A stretch of DNA of 64,000 nt from Rhodospirillales bacterium (lineage in GTDB: Bacteria > Pseudomonadota > Alphaproteobacteria > Rhodospirillales > Casp-alpha2). A program made the position numbers and the translations under genes. Of this stretch, positions 1-7,197 are shown piece after piece. The DNA lies in NCBI GenBank assembly GCA_021775095.1, contig JAJFII010000049.1, forward strand, positions 1 through 64,000, read 5' to 3'. The number at the start of each line of letters is the position of its first letter. Position 1 is the stretch's first letter. The notes below the pieces were generated by a model. The model had not been told where the DNA came from. It worked only from the letters and a program-made list of their open reading frames with translations, and ran no database searches.

Positions 1-8
1 CCCTCGGG

Positions 9-107
9 GTTTGTCCGTAAGCTCACGCCTTCTGCGAAAACAAGGCTCGAATATGCCCAGCATGTCCTTGCGCTTGTTTTCTTGTATTCGTAAGCTTACG
101 GACAAAC
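9..107. repeat. Long imperfect hairpin / short inverted-repeat element
   Basis: A 19-bp arm at 9-27 is the reverse complement of 89-107 with one mismatch (arm GTTTGTCCGTAAGCTYACG). A second, inner stem pairs 36-44 (GAAAACAAG) with 73-81 (CTTGTTTTC), with near-equal gaps of 8 and 7 nt between the two stems. The whole 99-bp segment can fold as one hairpin. It looks like a small non-autonomous palindromic element or a structured RNA, with no coding capacity. The window begins 8 bp before it, so any larger parent element cannot be seen. Confidence 0.55.
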
Positions 108-236
108 AGAATTGCATGAAATTAATGGGTCCTGACCCTAACTTCTATTGATACAGTATTTATATAGAATGTTGTATCGTGAGCAAGATAAACTCTATTA
201 AACATTTACACGCGATCAGGTAAAGTTCCCCGTGAA

Positions 237-503
237 ATGAACCAAAATTCAGATTCGAAGACAAATCATCACTTCATCGATATTACCAATGAAGTCTGTC
301 CCATGACATTTGTGAAAACAAAATTATTGATTGAGCAAATTGCCCCAGGTGAAGTCCTGGAAGTTCGCCTTAAGGGAAAAGAACCGCTGGAAAACGTCCC
401 CCGCTCGACTTTGGAGCACAAACATAAAATCCTGTCCCTGGAACCGGAAACGGCGGACCAGGAACCGTTTGGCGTGCATCGTCTGCGCATCGAAATAATA
501 TGA
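237..503 (+). CDS. TusA/SirA-family sulfurtransferase-like protein
   Basis: An 88-residue cytoplasmic protein with the length and N-terminal fold signature of the TusA (SirA) family, small carriers that accept persulfide sulfur on one cysteine. The cysteine is Cys21 in an EVCPMTFVKTKL context. Classical TusA has CPxP; here the second proline is Thr (CPMT), a variant I associate with alphaproteobacterial TusA-like proteins. The acidic-basic strand-helix pattern that follows fits the family. It converges with tsaB, with only 10 bp between the stop codons. There is no tus relay partner nearby, so the sulfur acceptor cannot be named. The ribosome-binding site is weak. Confidence 0.82.
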   Translation: MNQNSDSKTNHHFIDITNEVCPMTFVKTKLLIEQIAPGEVLEVRLKGKEPLENVPRSTLEHKHKILSLEPETADQEPFGVHRLRIEII

Positions 504-513
504 GAGGCCTGCT

Positions 514-1212
514 TTAAGGACGCAAACGGCCGCCGTTTTTTGGTACCGATGCATCGGGCGGGCGTAAATACAAAGGTGTCGGCTCTGGCATATCCATGCC
601 CGTTAAAACCAGCCGTTCGGCAACTTTAGCGACGTATTGCGCATCGGGCACGTCGGGCGCTCGGCTGCGGACACAACTGGCTGGAAGTCGAGACAACGCC
701 CGATCCGCAGCGTCGCCAACAAGCTGCACCGGTCCGCAAAGTGCTAGGGCCTCATAATAAGCGAGCAATGCATCGATGGCGACAGCGACCGGTTCGGTCA
801 GGATCTCGCCGGTGCGGCCAAACGCCTGAACATAAATATCCGATCGTTTCGAATCGAGGGCGACGATCAGGGATGAATTGGCTGTATTTGTTTGCCGCGC
901 TGCTTCGGCAATCACCTGGGTCGTTGACACACCGCAACTTGGCACGCCCGCAGCCAGGGCCAGCCCGCGGGCCGCCGCCAAACCGATACGCACCCCGGTA
1001 AAAGCCCCCGGACCCCGGGTAACGGCAATGAGATCCATGTCGCTAACCGACAGGGTTGTCTCAGCCAAAACCGCCATGACCATGGGCATCAACACTTCCG
1101 ACTGACCGCGGGCCATATCCTCATGGGCCGTGGCGCAAATTCTGCCATCCTTTTGCACGGCGACCGAGCAAGCCGTGGTCGCGGTATCTATGGCTAAAAT
1201 TTTTAATGACAC
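514..1212 (-). CDS. tsaB: tRNA threonylcarbamoyladenosine biosynthesis protein TsaB
   Basis: TsaB is the inactive ASKHA-fold partner of TsaD in the complex that makes N6-threonylcarbamoyladenosine at position 37 of ANN-decoding tRNAs. The N-terminus LAIDTATTACSVAV and the TRGPGAFTGVRIGLA block are characteristic. I place the start at the GTG at 1212, because AAGGA lies about 7 nt upstream and the protein then begins directly with the first beta strand. An ATG 13 codons further upstream (1251) would add a non-conserved tail. The product is about 232 residues. The rimI acetyltransferase often found downstream is absent, and the gene instead converges on the TusA-like gene. Confidence 0.92.
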   Translation of the reverse strand: MSLKILAIDTATTACSVAVQKDGRICATAHEDMARGQSEVLMPMVMAVLAETTLSVSDMDLIAVTRGPGAFTGVRIGLAAARGLALAAGVPSCGVSTTQVIAEAARQTNTANSSLIVALDSKRSDIYVQAFGRTGEILTEPVAVAIDALLAYYEALALCGPVQLVGDAADRALSRLPASCVRSRAPDVPDAQYVAKVAERLVLTGMDMPEPTPLYLRPPDASVPKNGGRLRP

Positions 1213-1323
1213 GCGCAGATCCTTATTATTTATCCCACTAGGCCTTGTCATTGACCCCAGAAGCAGGAAGAATCAATGAAAATCAGCATTGTTAACCTGC
1301 GGACGAAGTGCGACCTTTAAATA

Positions 1324-2364
1324 ATGTCTAAAAACCGAGACCGGTATCTGACGACCCTTGGCCTTGTTCTGGGATTATGCCTGTTGAGTGAGTCGGTTAT
1401 TGCTGCGTCGTCTGCCGTAATCCTTATGTACCATCGATTTGGCGAATCTGATTACCCATCGACCAACATCCGCTTGCAGCAACTCGACCAACATATCGCC
1501 GAATTATCGTCGGGCGGTTATCGGGTATTACCCGTCTCCGAAATCATCAAATCGCTTAAGCGGGGGGACGCCTTGGCCGACCGGACCGTCGGCATCACCA
1601 TCGACGATGCTTATCTGTCGATCTACACGGAAGCCTGGCCGCGGTTAAAAGCTGCCAATCTGCCATTTACCGTTTTCACGTCAACGGCCCATGTTGATCA
1701 CCGCTCTCAGCGCAACCTGAGCTGGGACCAGATCCGAGAAATGCGGGCCAGCGGCGTCGAATTTGGCCATCACAGTGTCAGCCATTTACACATGCCACAA
1801 GCCGCGTTACAGGATATCAAAAAAGAAATCACCATTGCCAACAATCGTTTTAAAAGGGAACTGGGTACGGTTCCGGAGCTTTTTGCCTATCCCTATGGGG
1901 AAACCAGCTCGGCAACCCGGCAAGCGGTTGAAGACGCTGGATTTATCGCCGCCTTTGGCCAACATTCCGGCGCAATGGACGCGACGGGCGATTTTTATTA
2001 TTTGCCGCGGTTCAGTTTAAATGAAAAATTTGGCGGTGCAGACCGATTTCGTCTGATCGTAAATGCCTTGTCCCTGCCGACCCGGGACCTGACCCCAACC
2101 GACCCGCTGATCGGTACCGACAACCCGCCCGCCATTGGTTTCACCGTCACCGGCAATCTGGGTGCCGTTCAGAAGGGTTTGGACCGGATCTCGTGTTTCC
2201 TCAGCCACGAGGGCCAGCGGGCGGAAATCTCCCTGTTGGGCCCGCGTGTTGAAGTCCGGGCCCGGGCCGCCCTGCCCATTGGCAGAACCCGTTTAAACTG
2301 TACTTTACCGGCCAACGACGGACGCTGGCGCTGGTTTGGCCACCAATTCATCCGCAATAAGTAG
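1324..2364 (+). CDS. Secreted polysaccharide deacetylase family protein
   Basis: A 346-residue protein with an N-terminal signal or anchor segment (about residues 8-28) followed by a NodB-type carbohydrate esterase 4 domain. The metal and catalytic motifs are visible: TIDDAY with Asp94 and Asp95, and an HxxxH motif at His150-His154 (HSVSH). Such enzymes remove N-acetyl groups from poly-N-acetylglucosamine or related polymers in the periplasm. The YHRFG start of the domain resembles the PgaB/IcaB branch. After the esterase domain (to about residue 235) come about 100 residues rich in beta-type sequence with two cysteines and no family I can name. There are no exopolysaccharide synthesis genes nearby, so the substrate is unknown. 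Confidence 0.85.
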   Translation: MSKNRDRYLTTLGLVLGLCLLSESVIAASSAVILMYHRFGESDYPSTNIRLQQLDQHIAELSSGGYRVLPVSEIIKSLKRGDALADRTVGITIDDAYLSIYTEAWPRLKAANLPFTVFTSTAHVDHRSQRNLSWDQIREMRASGVEFGHHSVSHLHMPQAALQDIKKEITIANNRFKRELGTVPELFAYPYGETSSATRQAVEDAGFIAAFGQHSGAMDATGDFYYLPRFSLNEKFGGADRFRLIVNALSLPTRDLTPTDPLIGTDNPPAIGFTVTGNLGAVQKGLDRISCFLSHEGQRAEISLLGPRVEVRARAALPIGRTRLNCTLPANDGRWRWFGHQFIRNK

Positions 2365-2376
2365 TCCCGGACCGCA

Positions 2377-3486
2377 TCACGGGATGATCGCCGCGCGCAG
2401 GACATTGCGGGCCGACGCCTGGGCAAAGGCGTCATCCAATTGGTCCAGCGAGAACCGGGAATCGACCAGATCCTTGAAGGGAAACCGCAAGCGGTTGGCC
2501 ATGACAAAATCCAAAGCCTGGATCAGGTGGCGCGGATGATAGTTGTGAACCCCCTTCAGGGTAATCAGTTTTCTGAGAATTTCGTTGCCGTCTAACTCAA
2601 AGGTGTCGTTGGGATTAACCAGCCCGCCGATCACATAACGTCCACCGACCCGTAACATATGGATGCCCGTTGGCACGACAGCAGCCAACCCACAAACTTC
2701 CATGGCCACATCGGCGCCATCGGGGGAACATAAAGACCTGACGCGCTCGACCAACTGCTGGTCGTCCATGGTGGTCACATCAAGGGTTACATCTGCACCA
2801 AATGATTTTGCCATTTGCAGACGGGCCGGCACCCCGTCCAAGCCAATAACCTGGCGGGCACCACGGGCCTTTGCAATGGCACAGCCATACAGACCGAGCA
2901 GCCCCAACCCCTGAACCACCACGCAGTCGGCCATTTCCACTTGCGCCGCTTCAACCATGGAAATCATGGTTGCGACACCACAGTTCAGGGGTGTTGCTTC
3001 CTCATCGGAAAGGGCATCGGGAAGTTTAAGAATTCCAGTGCCCGGCATGATGTAACAATAGTCGGCAAAACCACCCAGAAAATGCGGGTCTTCAGCCACC
3101 AGATCATGGCCATATTTGCGCAAACCCGGCGATTTTTGCGGCAAGTCGTGAATATCGCGGTAATAGGAGGCGCCGTCATGAAAATATTCCGTCCAGGTCA
3201 CACGATCACCAATGGTAAGCCGGTCGCCGCGCATGTCATTGTCGATGTTCGCGCCAATTTGTTCGACAACGCCGATAATTTCGTGGCCGAGGATGCCCGG
3301 ACAGGGATTGGGGCGGTGTCCTTGATAGGAGTGGATATCGGACCGGCAGATCGTCGCCATGGTAATCCGCGCCAAAACCTCACCCGGGTTCACGTCCCGT
3401 ACCGGATATTCCCTGATTTCAAAGGGTTTATTTGGTGCATCGTAGACAACAGCACGGCCCATTTTTTTCATATTCGTATCCATCAT
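2377..3486 (-). CDS. Zinc-type alcohol dehydrogenase of phosphonate cluster (HpnZ-like)
   Basis: A 369-residue medium-chain dehydrogenase/reductase. The N-terminal GroES-like lobe carries the catalytic-zinc motifs CRSDIHS and GHEIIG, followed by a Rossmann domain with a GLGLLG nucleotide loop. The family is the one described as 'putative phosphonate catabolism associated alcohol dehydrogenase' (TIGR03366, from memory), including the LPQKxxxLxKYGHD segment. In that family a Cys-rich structural zinc loop precedes LPQK; here the loop (WTEYFHDGASYYRDIHD) has no cysteine. It is the last gene of the phnDCEE operon, and its ATG overlaps the permease stop (3483-3486), implying coupled translation. 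The substrate is not known. Confidence 0.82.
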   Translation of the reverse strand: MMDTNMKKMGRAVVYDAPNKPFEIREYPVRDVNPGEVLARITMATICRSDIHSYQGHRPNPCPGILGHEIIGVVEQIGANIDNDMRGDRLTIGDRVTWTEYFHDGASYYRDIHDLPQKSPGLRKYGHDLVAEDPHFLGGFADYCYIMPGTGILKLPDALSDEEATPLNCGVATMISMVEAAQVEMADCVVVQGLGLLGLYGCAIAKARGARQVIGLDGVPARLQMAKSFGADVTLDVTTMDDQQLVERVRSLCSPDGADVAMEVCGLAAVVPTGIHMLRVGGRYVIGGLVNPNDTFELDGNEILRKLITLKGVHNYHPRHLIQALDFVMANRLRFPFKDLVDSRFSLDQLDDAFAQASARNVLRAAIIP

Positions 3487-4325
3487 TTCATTTTCATGGC
3501 TTTATTACGGGCCCAGGCGGAGATGCTTTCTGAGATCATCACCAGGATCAAAATTGACACCAGAATTGCTGCCACACGTTCCGTTTCAATTTGCAGGACG
3601 TTGCGCTTCAGATACCATCCCATCCCGCCGGCGCCGAAAAACCCGACGACCGTCGCAGCTCGAAAGGCCACGTCCCAGGTGTAAATGGCGATTCCGGTGA
3701 CGGCGACCCGGATTTGCGGGAAAATGCCAAAGACCATGGTTTGAAACAGGTTGGCACCTGTCGAACGCATGGCTTCCACCGGACCCATATCGGCGGCTTC
3801 GATTTCTTCGGCCAGCAGTTTGCCGGCGAACCCGGTGCAAAAAAAGGTCAGGGCAAGAACTCCCGGCAACATGCCAAACCCCAGGATACTGACAAAAAGA
3901 ATGGCCCAAATCATTTCGTGTACGGCCCGGCAGCCCATGGTGATCAAGCGGGCGATGGGATAGACAAAGGTCTTTGACGGGGTCATATTATGGGCCGCAA
4001 ACCAACCGAGCGGAACCGCCAGTAAAAGGCCGAATAACGCGCCAAGATAGGCCATTTGAATGGTTTCGACCACGTACTGCAAATAATCGTGGTCCATAAT
4101 GTATGCCATATCCGGCGGGTAATACCGGTTTGCGATGGTATCACCCATGCGACCAAACATGCCGATCAGGCGATCCAGGGGGATGTTCAGATATTCGATG
4201 GAATATACGAGGAATACAAAAAACACCAACCACGCACCGTAACGGATCAGGGTATCGGGATATTTATAACGGCTCCAGATCAACTGGGATGAGCGGACTG
4301 GTCCGGGTGTCGGGTTGGATGGCAT
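3483..4325 (-). CDS. phnE: Phosphonate/phosphite ABC transporter permease (second PhnE)
   Basis: A 280-residue inner-membrane permease of the PhnE family, with about six hydrophobic segments. The cytoplasmic coupling loop that docks on the ATPase is visible around LLAEEIEAADMGPVEAMRS, followed by the family-typical FPQI segment. It presumably forms a heterodimeric channel with the adjacent permease (4338-5168), with which it shares the MSxxxHEMIWA-like region (RAVHEMIWAILFV). Only 12 bp separate the two genes, and its stop overlaps the dehydrogenase start, so it sits in the middle of a five-gene operon. The start at 4325 gives a soluble tail before the first membrane segment. Confidence 0.9.
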   Translation of the reverse strand: MPSNPTPGPVRSSQLIWSRYKYPDTLIRYGAWLVFFVFLVYSIEYLNIPLDRLIGMFGRMGDTIANRYYPPDMAYIMDHDYLQYVVETIQMAYLGALFGLLLAVPLGWFAAHNMTPSKTFVYPIARLITMGCRAVHEMIWAILFVSILGFGMLPGVLALTFFCTGFAGKLLAEEIEAADMGPVEAMRSTGANLFQTMVFGIFPQIRVAVTGIAIYTWDVAFRAATVVGFFGAGGMGWYLKRNVLQIETERVAAILVSILILVMISESISAWARNKAMKMK

Positions 4326-4337
4326 GGCCCTTAGCCC

Positions 4338-5168
4338 CTAAATAATCGCGCGCCGAACGCGATGGGAAAATGCCTCACCGAGCACGATCAGCGCCAAGAT
4401 GGCAATGATGACGCTCATCACACCATGGTAATTAAACGTGTTCATTTGCCGGAAAAACACCAGCCCGAGGCCGCCGGCACCGACCAGACCAAGGACCGCC
4501 GATCGGCGGATATTAATTTCCCACTCAAAAATGATGACACCGAGAACCTGCGGTAAAATTTGTGGTAAAATGGCATAAATCAGAACCTGTAAATTGTTGC
4601 CGCCAACGGAGCGGATTGCCTCAACCGGCCCGGGGTCGATGTCTTCGATGGCCTCGGCCGACATTTTGGCAATAAAGCCAACGGAACGGACAGCGATGGC
4701 AAATATCCCGGGCAGAGCACCAAGGCCAACGGCAGCAACAAAAAACAACGCCCAGACAATCTCATGGATGGAACGGCTTATGGTCATCATCAGTCGCGCC
4801 AGGGGATAGGTGACCGGTTTGAACGGGGTGATATTCAGGGCACCAAACCAGGCGGCAGGGATGCAGAGCAGGACCCCAAGGAGAGTCCCCAGGCAAGCAA
4901 TCATAAAGGTTTCGATGGTCGGTCCGATGAGGTCCTTGAACAGGGCAAAATCAATCCCGATGAAACGGTTTGTGGATTCCCAGACCTCGGCCAGGCTGCC
5001 CATGCGGGCCCAATCCGTGTCCTCGATAATCGTCACCTGAACGCTCCACAAGACCAGGACGCAGAGGATTAAATAAACCCCGGCCTGGGTGTAGCGTTTG
5101 CCGCGTCGGCGTTGCAGGATCATATCCGCCGTGACCGCCATGGCTGGCACTGGTTGTCTGTCCATCAC
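4338..5168 (-). CDS. phnE: Phosphonate/phosphite ABC transporter permease (first PhnE)
   Basis: A 276-residue integral membrane permease of the PhnE family. Hydrophobic segments begin near residue 30. The coupling loop AEAIEDIDPGPVEAIRSVG matches the loop of its paralogue downstream. It belongs to the importer that also has phnC (ATPase, 6 bp upstream) and phnD (binding protein). Paired, non-identical PhnE subunits are common in this transporter family, so the two genes are more likely a heterodimer than a recent duplication; the two proteins differ over most of their length. The start at 5168 is the first Met of the frame. Confidence 0.9.
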   Translation of the reverse strand: MMDRQPVPAMAVTADMILQRRRGKRYTQAGVYLILCVLVLWSVQVTIIEDTDWARMGSLAEVWESTNRFIGIDFALFKDLIGPTIETFMIACLGTLLGVLLCIPAAWFGALNITPFKPVTYPLARLMMTISRSIHEIVWALFFVAAVGLGALPGIFAIAVRSVGFIAKMSAEAIEDIDPGPVEAIRSVGGNNLQVLIYAILPQILPQVLGVIIFEWEINIRRSAVLGLVGAGGLGLVFFRQMNTFNYHGVMSVIIAILALIVLGEAFSHRVRRAII

Positions 5169-5174
5169 TGGCCC

Positions 5175-5927
5175 CTAAAGAACTTCCATGGCGTAAATGT
5201 CATTGAGTTTTGCCTCGTCCATTTGCTCCGTTGGCCCGTTAAATTTCATATAACCATCCTGCAGCCCTATTATTTTGTTGCAAAATTCAGTGGCCAGTTG
5301 AACATCGTGGATATTACACAGACAGGGAACTTTAAGCTCCGTCGCCATTTGTTTGATCAGGCCCATGACTTCGCGGGAAATTTTTGGATCCAGAGCCGAC
5401 GTCGGTTCGTCGAGCAGCAGCATTTTCGGATTCTGCATGAGGGCACGGGCAATGCCCACCCGTTGCCTTTGGCCGCCGGAAAGTTCGTCGGCCCGCTTGT
5501 CAACATGGTCGATCAAACCGACCCGTTCCAGGAGTTGTAATCCGTGTTCGATGTCGTCGCGTTTAAAGGCCCGGAACAGGGTTCGCAGGTTACCCGTATA
5601 TCCAAGTCGGCCGGACAGGACATTGTCCATGACACTCATGCGATTAATTAAATTAAACTCCTGGAAAATAACGCCGATATCGCGGCGCAGGGTGCGCAGT
5701 TCACGTTTTGGCAGTTCCGTTACATGACGTCCGTCAAAAATGATCTGGCCTTGTGCCGGTTCAACCAGCCGGTTGATACACCGAATCAATGTCGATTTGC
5801 CGGCACCACTCGGGCCAATGATCGCAAAAAAATCATCGTCTTCCACGGCAAAGGAGATGCCCTTGAGAATTTCCGGTCCGCTCGAACTATAGCGCGCGTG
5901 AAGATCGGTTACGGTCAGGATAGCCAT
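5175..5927 (-). CDS. phnC: Phosphonate/phosphite ABC transporter ATP-binding protein PhnC
   Basis: ATPase subunit of the importer. It shows the Walker A motif GPSGAGKS, the ABC signature LSGGQRQRVGIARAL, Walker B with LLLDEPTSALDP, and the switch histidine context NIHDVQLA. I start it at the ATG at 5927, which gives MAILTVTDLHARY and about 250 residues, because GAGG lies just upstream; an earlier in-frame Met would add 14 residues with no family support. The strong hairpin at 5987-6022 lies between this gene and phnD, suggesting phnC and the permeases are made in smaller amounts than the binding protein. Confidence 0.92.
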   Translation of the reverse strand: MAILTVTDLHARYSSSGPEILKGISFAVEDDDFFAIIGPSGAGKSTLIRCINRLVEPAQGQIIFDGRHVTELPKRELRTLRRDIGVIFQEFNLINRMSVMDNVLSGRLGYTGNLRTLFRAFKRDDIEHGLQLLERVGLIDHVDKRADELSGGQRQRVGIARALMQNPKMLLLDEPTSALDPKISREVMGLIKQMATELKVPCLCNIHDVQLATEFCNKIIGLQDGYMKFNGPTEQMDEAKLNDIYAMEVL

Positions 5928-5986
5928 GTCGCACCTCGTCATGTTCCGCGCCCGGGGAAAACCCCACATCCGATGTCGAAGGACGT

Positions 5987-6022
5987 GTAACCGGGGCCGA
6001 TTTTCAGAACGGCCCCGGTTAC
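5987..6022 (-). promoter_or_regulatory. Perfect 13-bp stem-loop between phnD and phnC
   Basis: Positions 5987-5999 (GTAACCGGGGCCG) are an exact reverse complement of 6010-6022, with a 10-nt loop. In the phnD transcript it lies 25 nt after the stop codon and is not followed by a U-run, so it looks like an mRNA-stabilising or partial-attenuation hairpin rather than a full terminator. Hairpins at this position are common after binding-protein genes and raise binding protein over membrane subunits. Confidence 0.7.
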
Positions 6023-6047
6023 CAGGGAAAAAGGATCAACCCTATTA

Positions 6048-6998
6048 TTATTTGCGGGCGTCTTTTGCCGCCTTAAGATCCCGAATGATGTCGTAATCCG
6101 ACGACGTCATGGGAACAAAAGTGTTGGATTTCACATTCGCCAAAAACTTCTGCGCATTGGGATCATTTTTTAATCCCAAAAAGGTTGCGGCAATATTGGC
6201 TTTAATATCGTCGCACAGGGTATTGCGGTAAACAAACGGGTCCTGGGGAATGGGGTTTGATTTCCACAGGACGTTGACACCCTCAAGGGAAGCTTCGCCT
6301 TTTGCGACGACGTTATCAAACCGGTGGGATGCGACAAACGCGGCGTCAACTTTGCCTTTCATGACGGCAACACTGGAAAGCTCGTGACTCCCTGTATAGG
6401 CGACCTTGCCAAAAAAATTCTCGAGCTCGGTGCCGATCACTTTGGAAAAAACAACCCGCGGCATCAAATTTCCAGACGTACTGCCTGGATCCGTTAATCC
6501 CAATATGGATCCTTTTAGTGATTCGATGGTTGTGAATTTGCTGCCCTTTTTGGAAATAAGTACGCCCCTGTACCCGGGACCCTCTTCCTGCATATGACCG
6601 GGTTTTTTGGCGTAGGTGGCAAAAACTTCAACGGACGGGTCTTTGCTGTTAGCAATGACATAGGTATAGGGTCCGAGAACCGCGACATCGACAAATTTAC
6701 TCAACAATCCCTCAACCACCGACGCATAGGACGTCGGCATAAAGAACTGAATTTTTTTTCCGGTCAATTTCGCCATGCGGTCGGTAACAGGTTTATAGAG
6801 TTGCAATTCCGCCACCGATTCTTCCGTCGGAATCATTGCAAAAGTCAGTTCGTCTGGATTTTCACAGGCCGCAGCCTGGGCCGATTGGGCAAAACCGAAG
6901 GCCAGCGGCACTGCCATAAGAGCGCTACCGGCGATGAGTGCCGTGCCCCTGAGCAGTTTGGACCGCATAGTCTGTAGATATTTATTTCGAATTTTCAA
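6048..6998 (-). CDS. phnD: Phosphonate/phosphite ABC transporter substrate-binding protein PhnD
   Basis: Periplasmic binding protein of the PhnD/PtxB family (TIGR01098 type). A Lys/Arg-rich signal peptide is followed by a hydrophobic core and an AQA-like cleavage site. The ligand loop DPGSTSG (near residue 173) is the family's phosphonate-contacting motif. I propose the TTG at 6998 as start, because AGGAG sits exactly 7 nt upstream. The ATG at 6968 has no ribosome-binding site but would also leave a usable signal peptide. The longest frame (from 7058) is unlikely. It is the first gene of the importer operon and divergent from the LysR gene. Whether it binds phosphonate, phosphite or another oxyanion cannot be told from sequence. 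Confidence 0.9.
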   Translation of the reverse strand: MKIRNKYLQTMRSKLLRGTALIAGSALMAVPLAFGFAQSAQAAACENPDELTFAMIPTEESVAELQLYKPVTDRMAKLTGKKIQFFMPTSYASVVEGLLSKFVDVAVLGPYTYVIANSKDPSVEVFATYAKKPGHMQEEGPGYRGVLISKKGSKFTTIESLKGSILGLTDPGSTSGNLMPRVVFSKVIGTELENFFGKVAYTGSHELSSVAVMKGKVDAAFVASHRFDNVVAKGEASLEGVNVLWKSNPIPQDPFVYRNTLCDDIKANIAATFLGLKNDPNAQKFLANVKSNTFVPMTSSDYDIIRDLKAAKDARK

Positions 6999-7135
6999 TT
7001 TGTATCTCCTGTAACGGATTGAAACCTCACCAATGTTCGAGCACTCTGATCCCACCACAGCGAAACCAGATCCTGTCAGGCTTCCTTTTGGAATGTTATC
7101 TGACGAACAAAAAGAGGATCACACGGTTCCATTTA

Positions 7136-7148
7136 TTGAACAAATTCA
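7136..7148. promoter_or_regulatory. Candidate LysR-type operator (T-N11-A dyad)
   Basis: The 13-mer TTGAACAAATTCA has the T-N11-A spacing of LysR boxes and an internal dyad TGAA-N4-TTCA. It lies about 50 bp upstream of the LysR start at 7198 and in the shared promoter region of the phnD operon, where LysR regulators usually bind. It is short and in AT-rich DNA, so it could be chance. Confidence 0.35.
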
Positions 7149-7197
7149 TATTTTCGATTAATTCTATTTATAAAATCAATGTATGGATAAGGTAAAT

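Noticed and set aside
2815-3684. Long plus-strand open frame opposite the dehydrogenase
   Set aside because: It runs entirely antisense to a dehydrogenase with clear motifs and overlaps the permease end; its translation is low-complexity and without family features, so it is a mirror of GC-rich coding.
7011-7182. Looked for a PHO box in the phnD promoter region
   Set aside because: Only a single CTGTCAG-like half-site is found with no correctly spaced partner.
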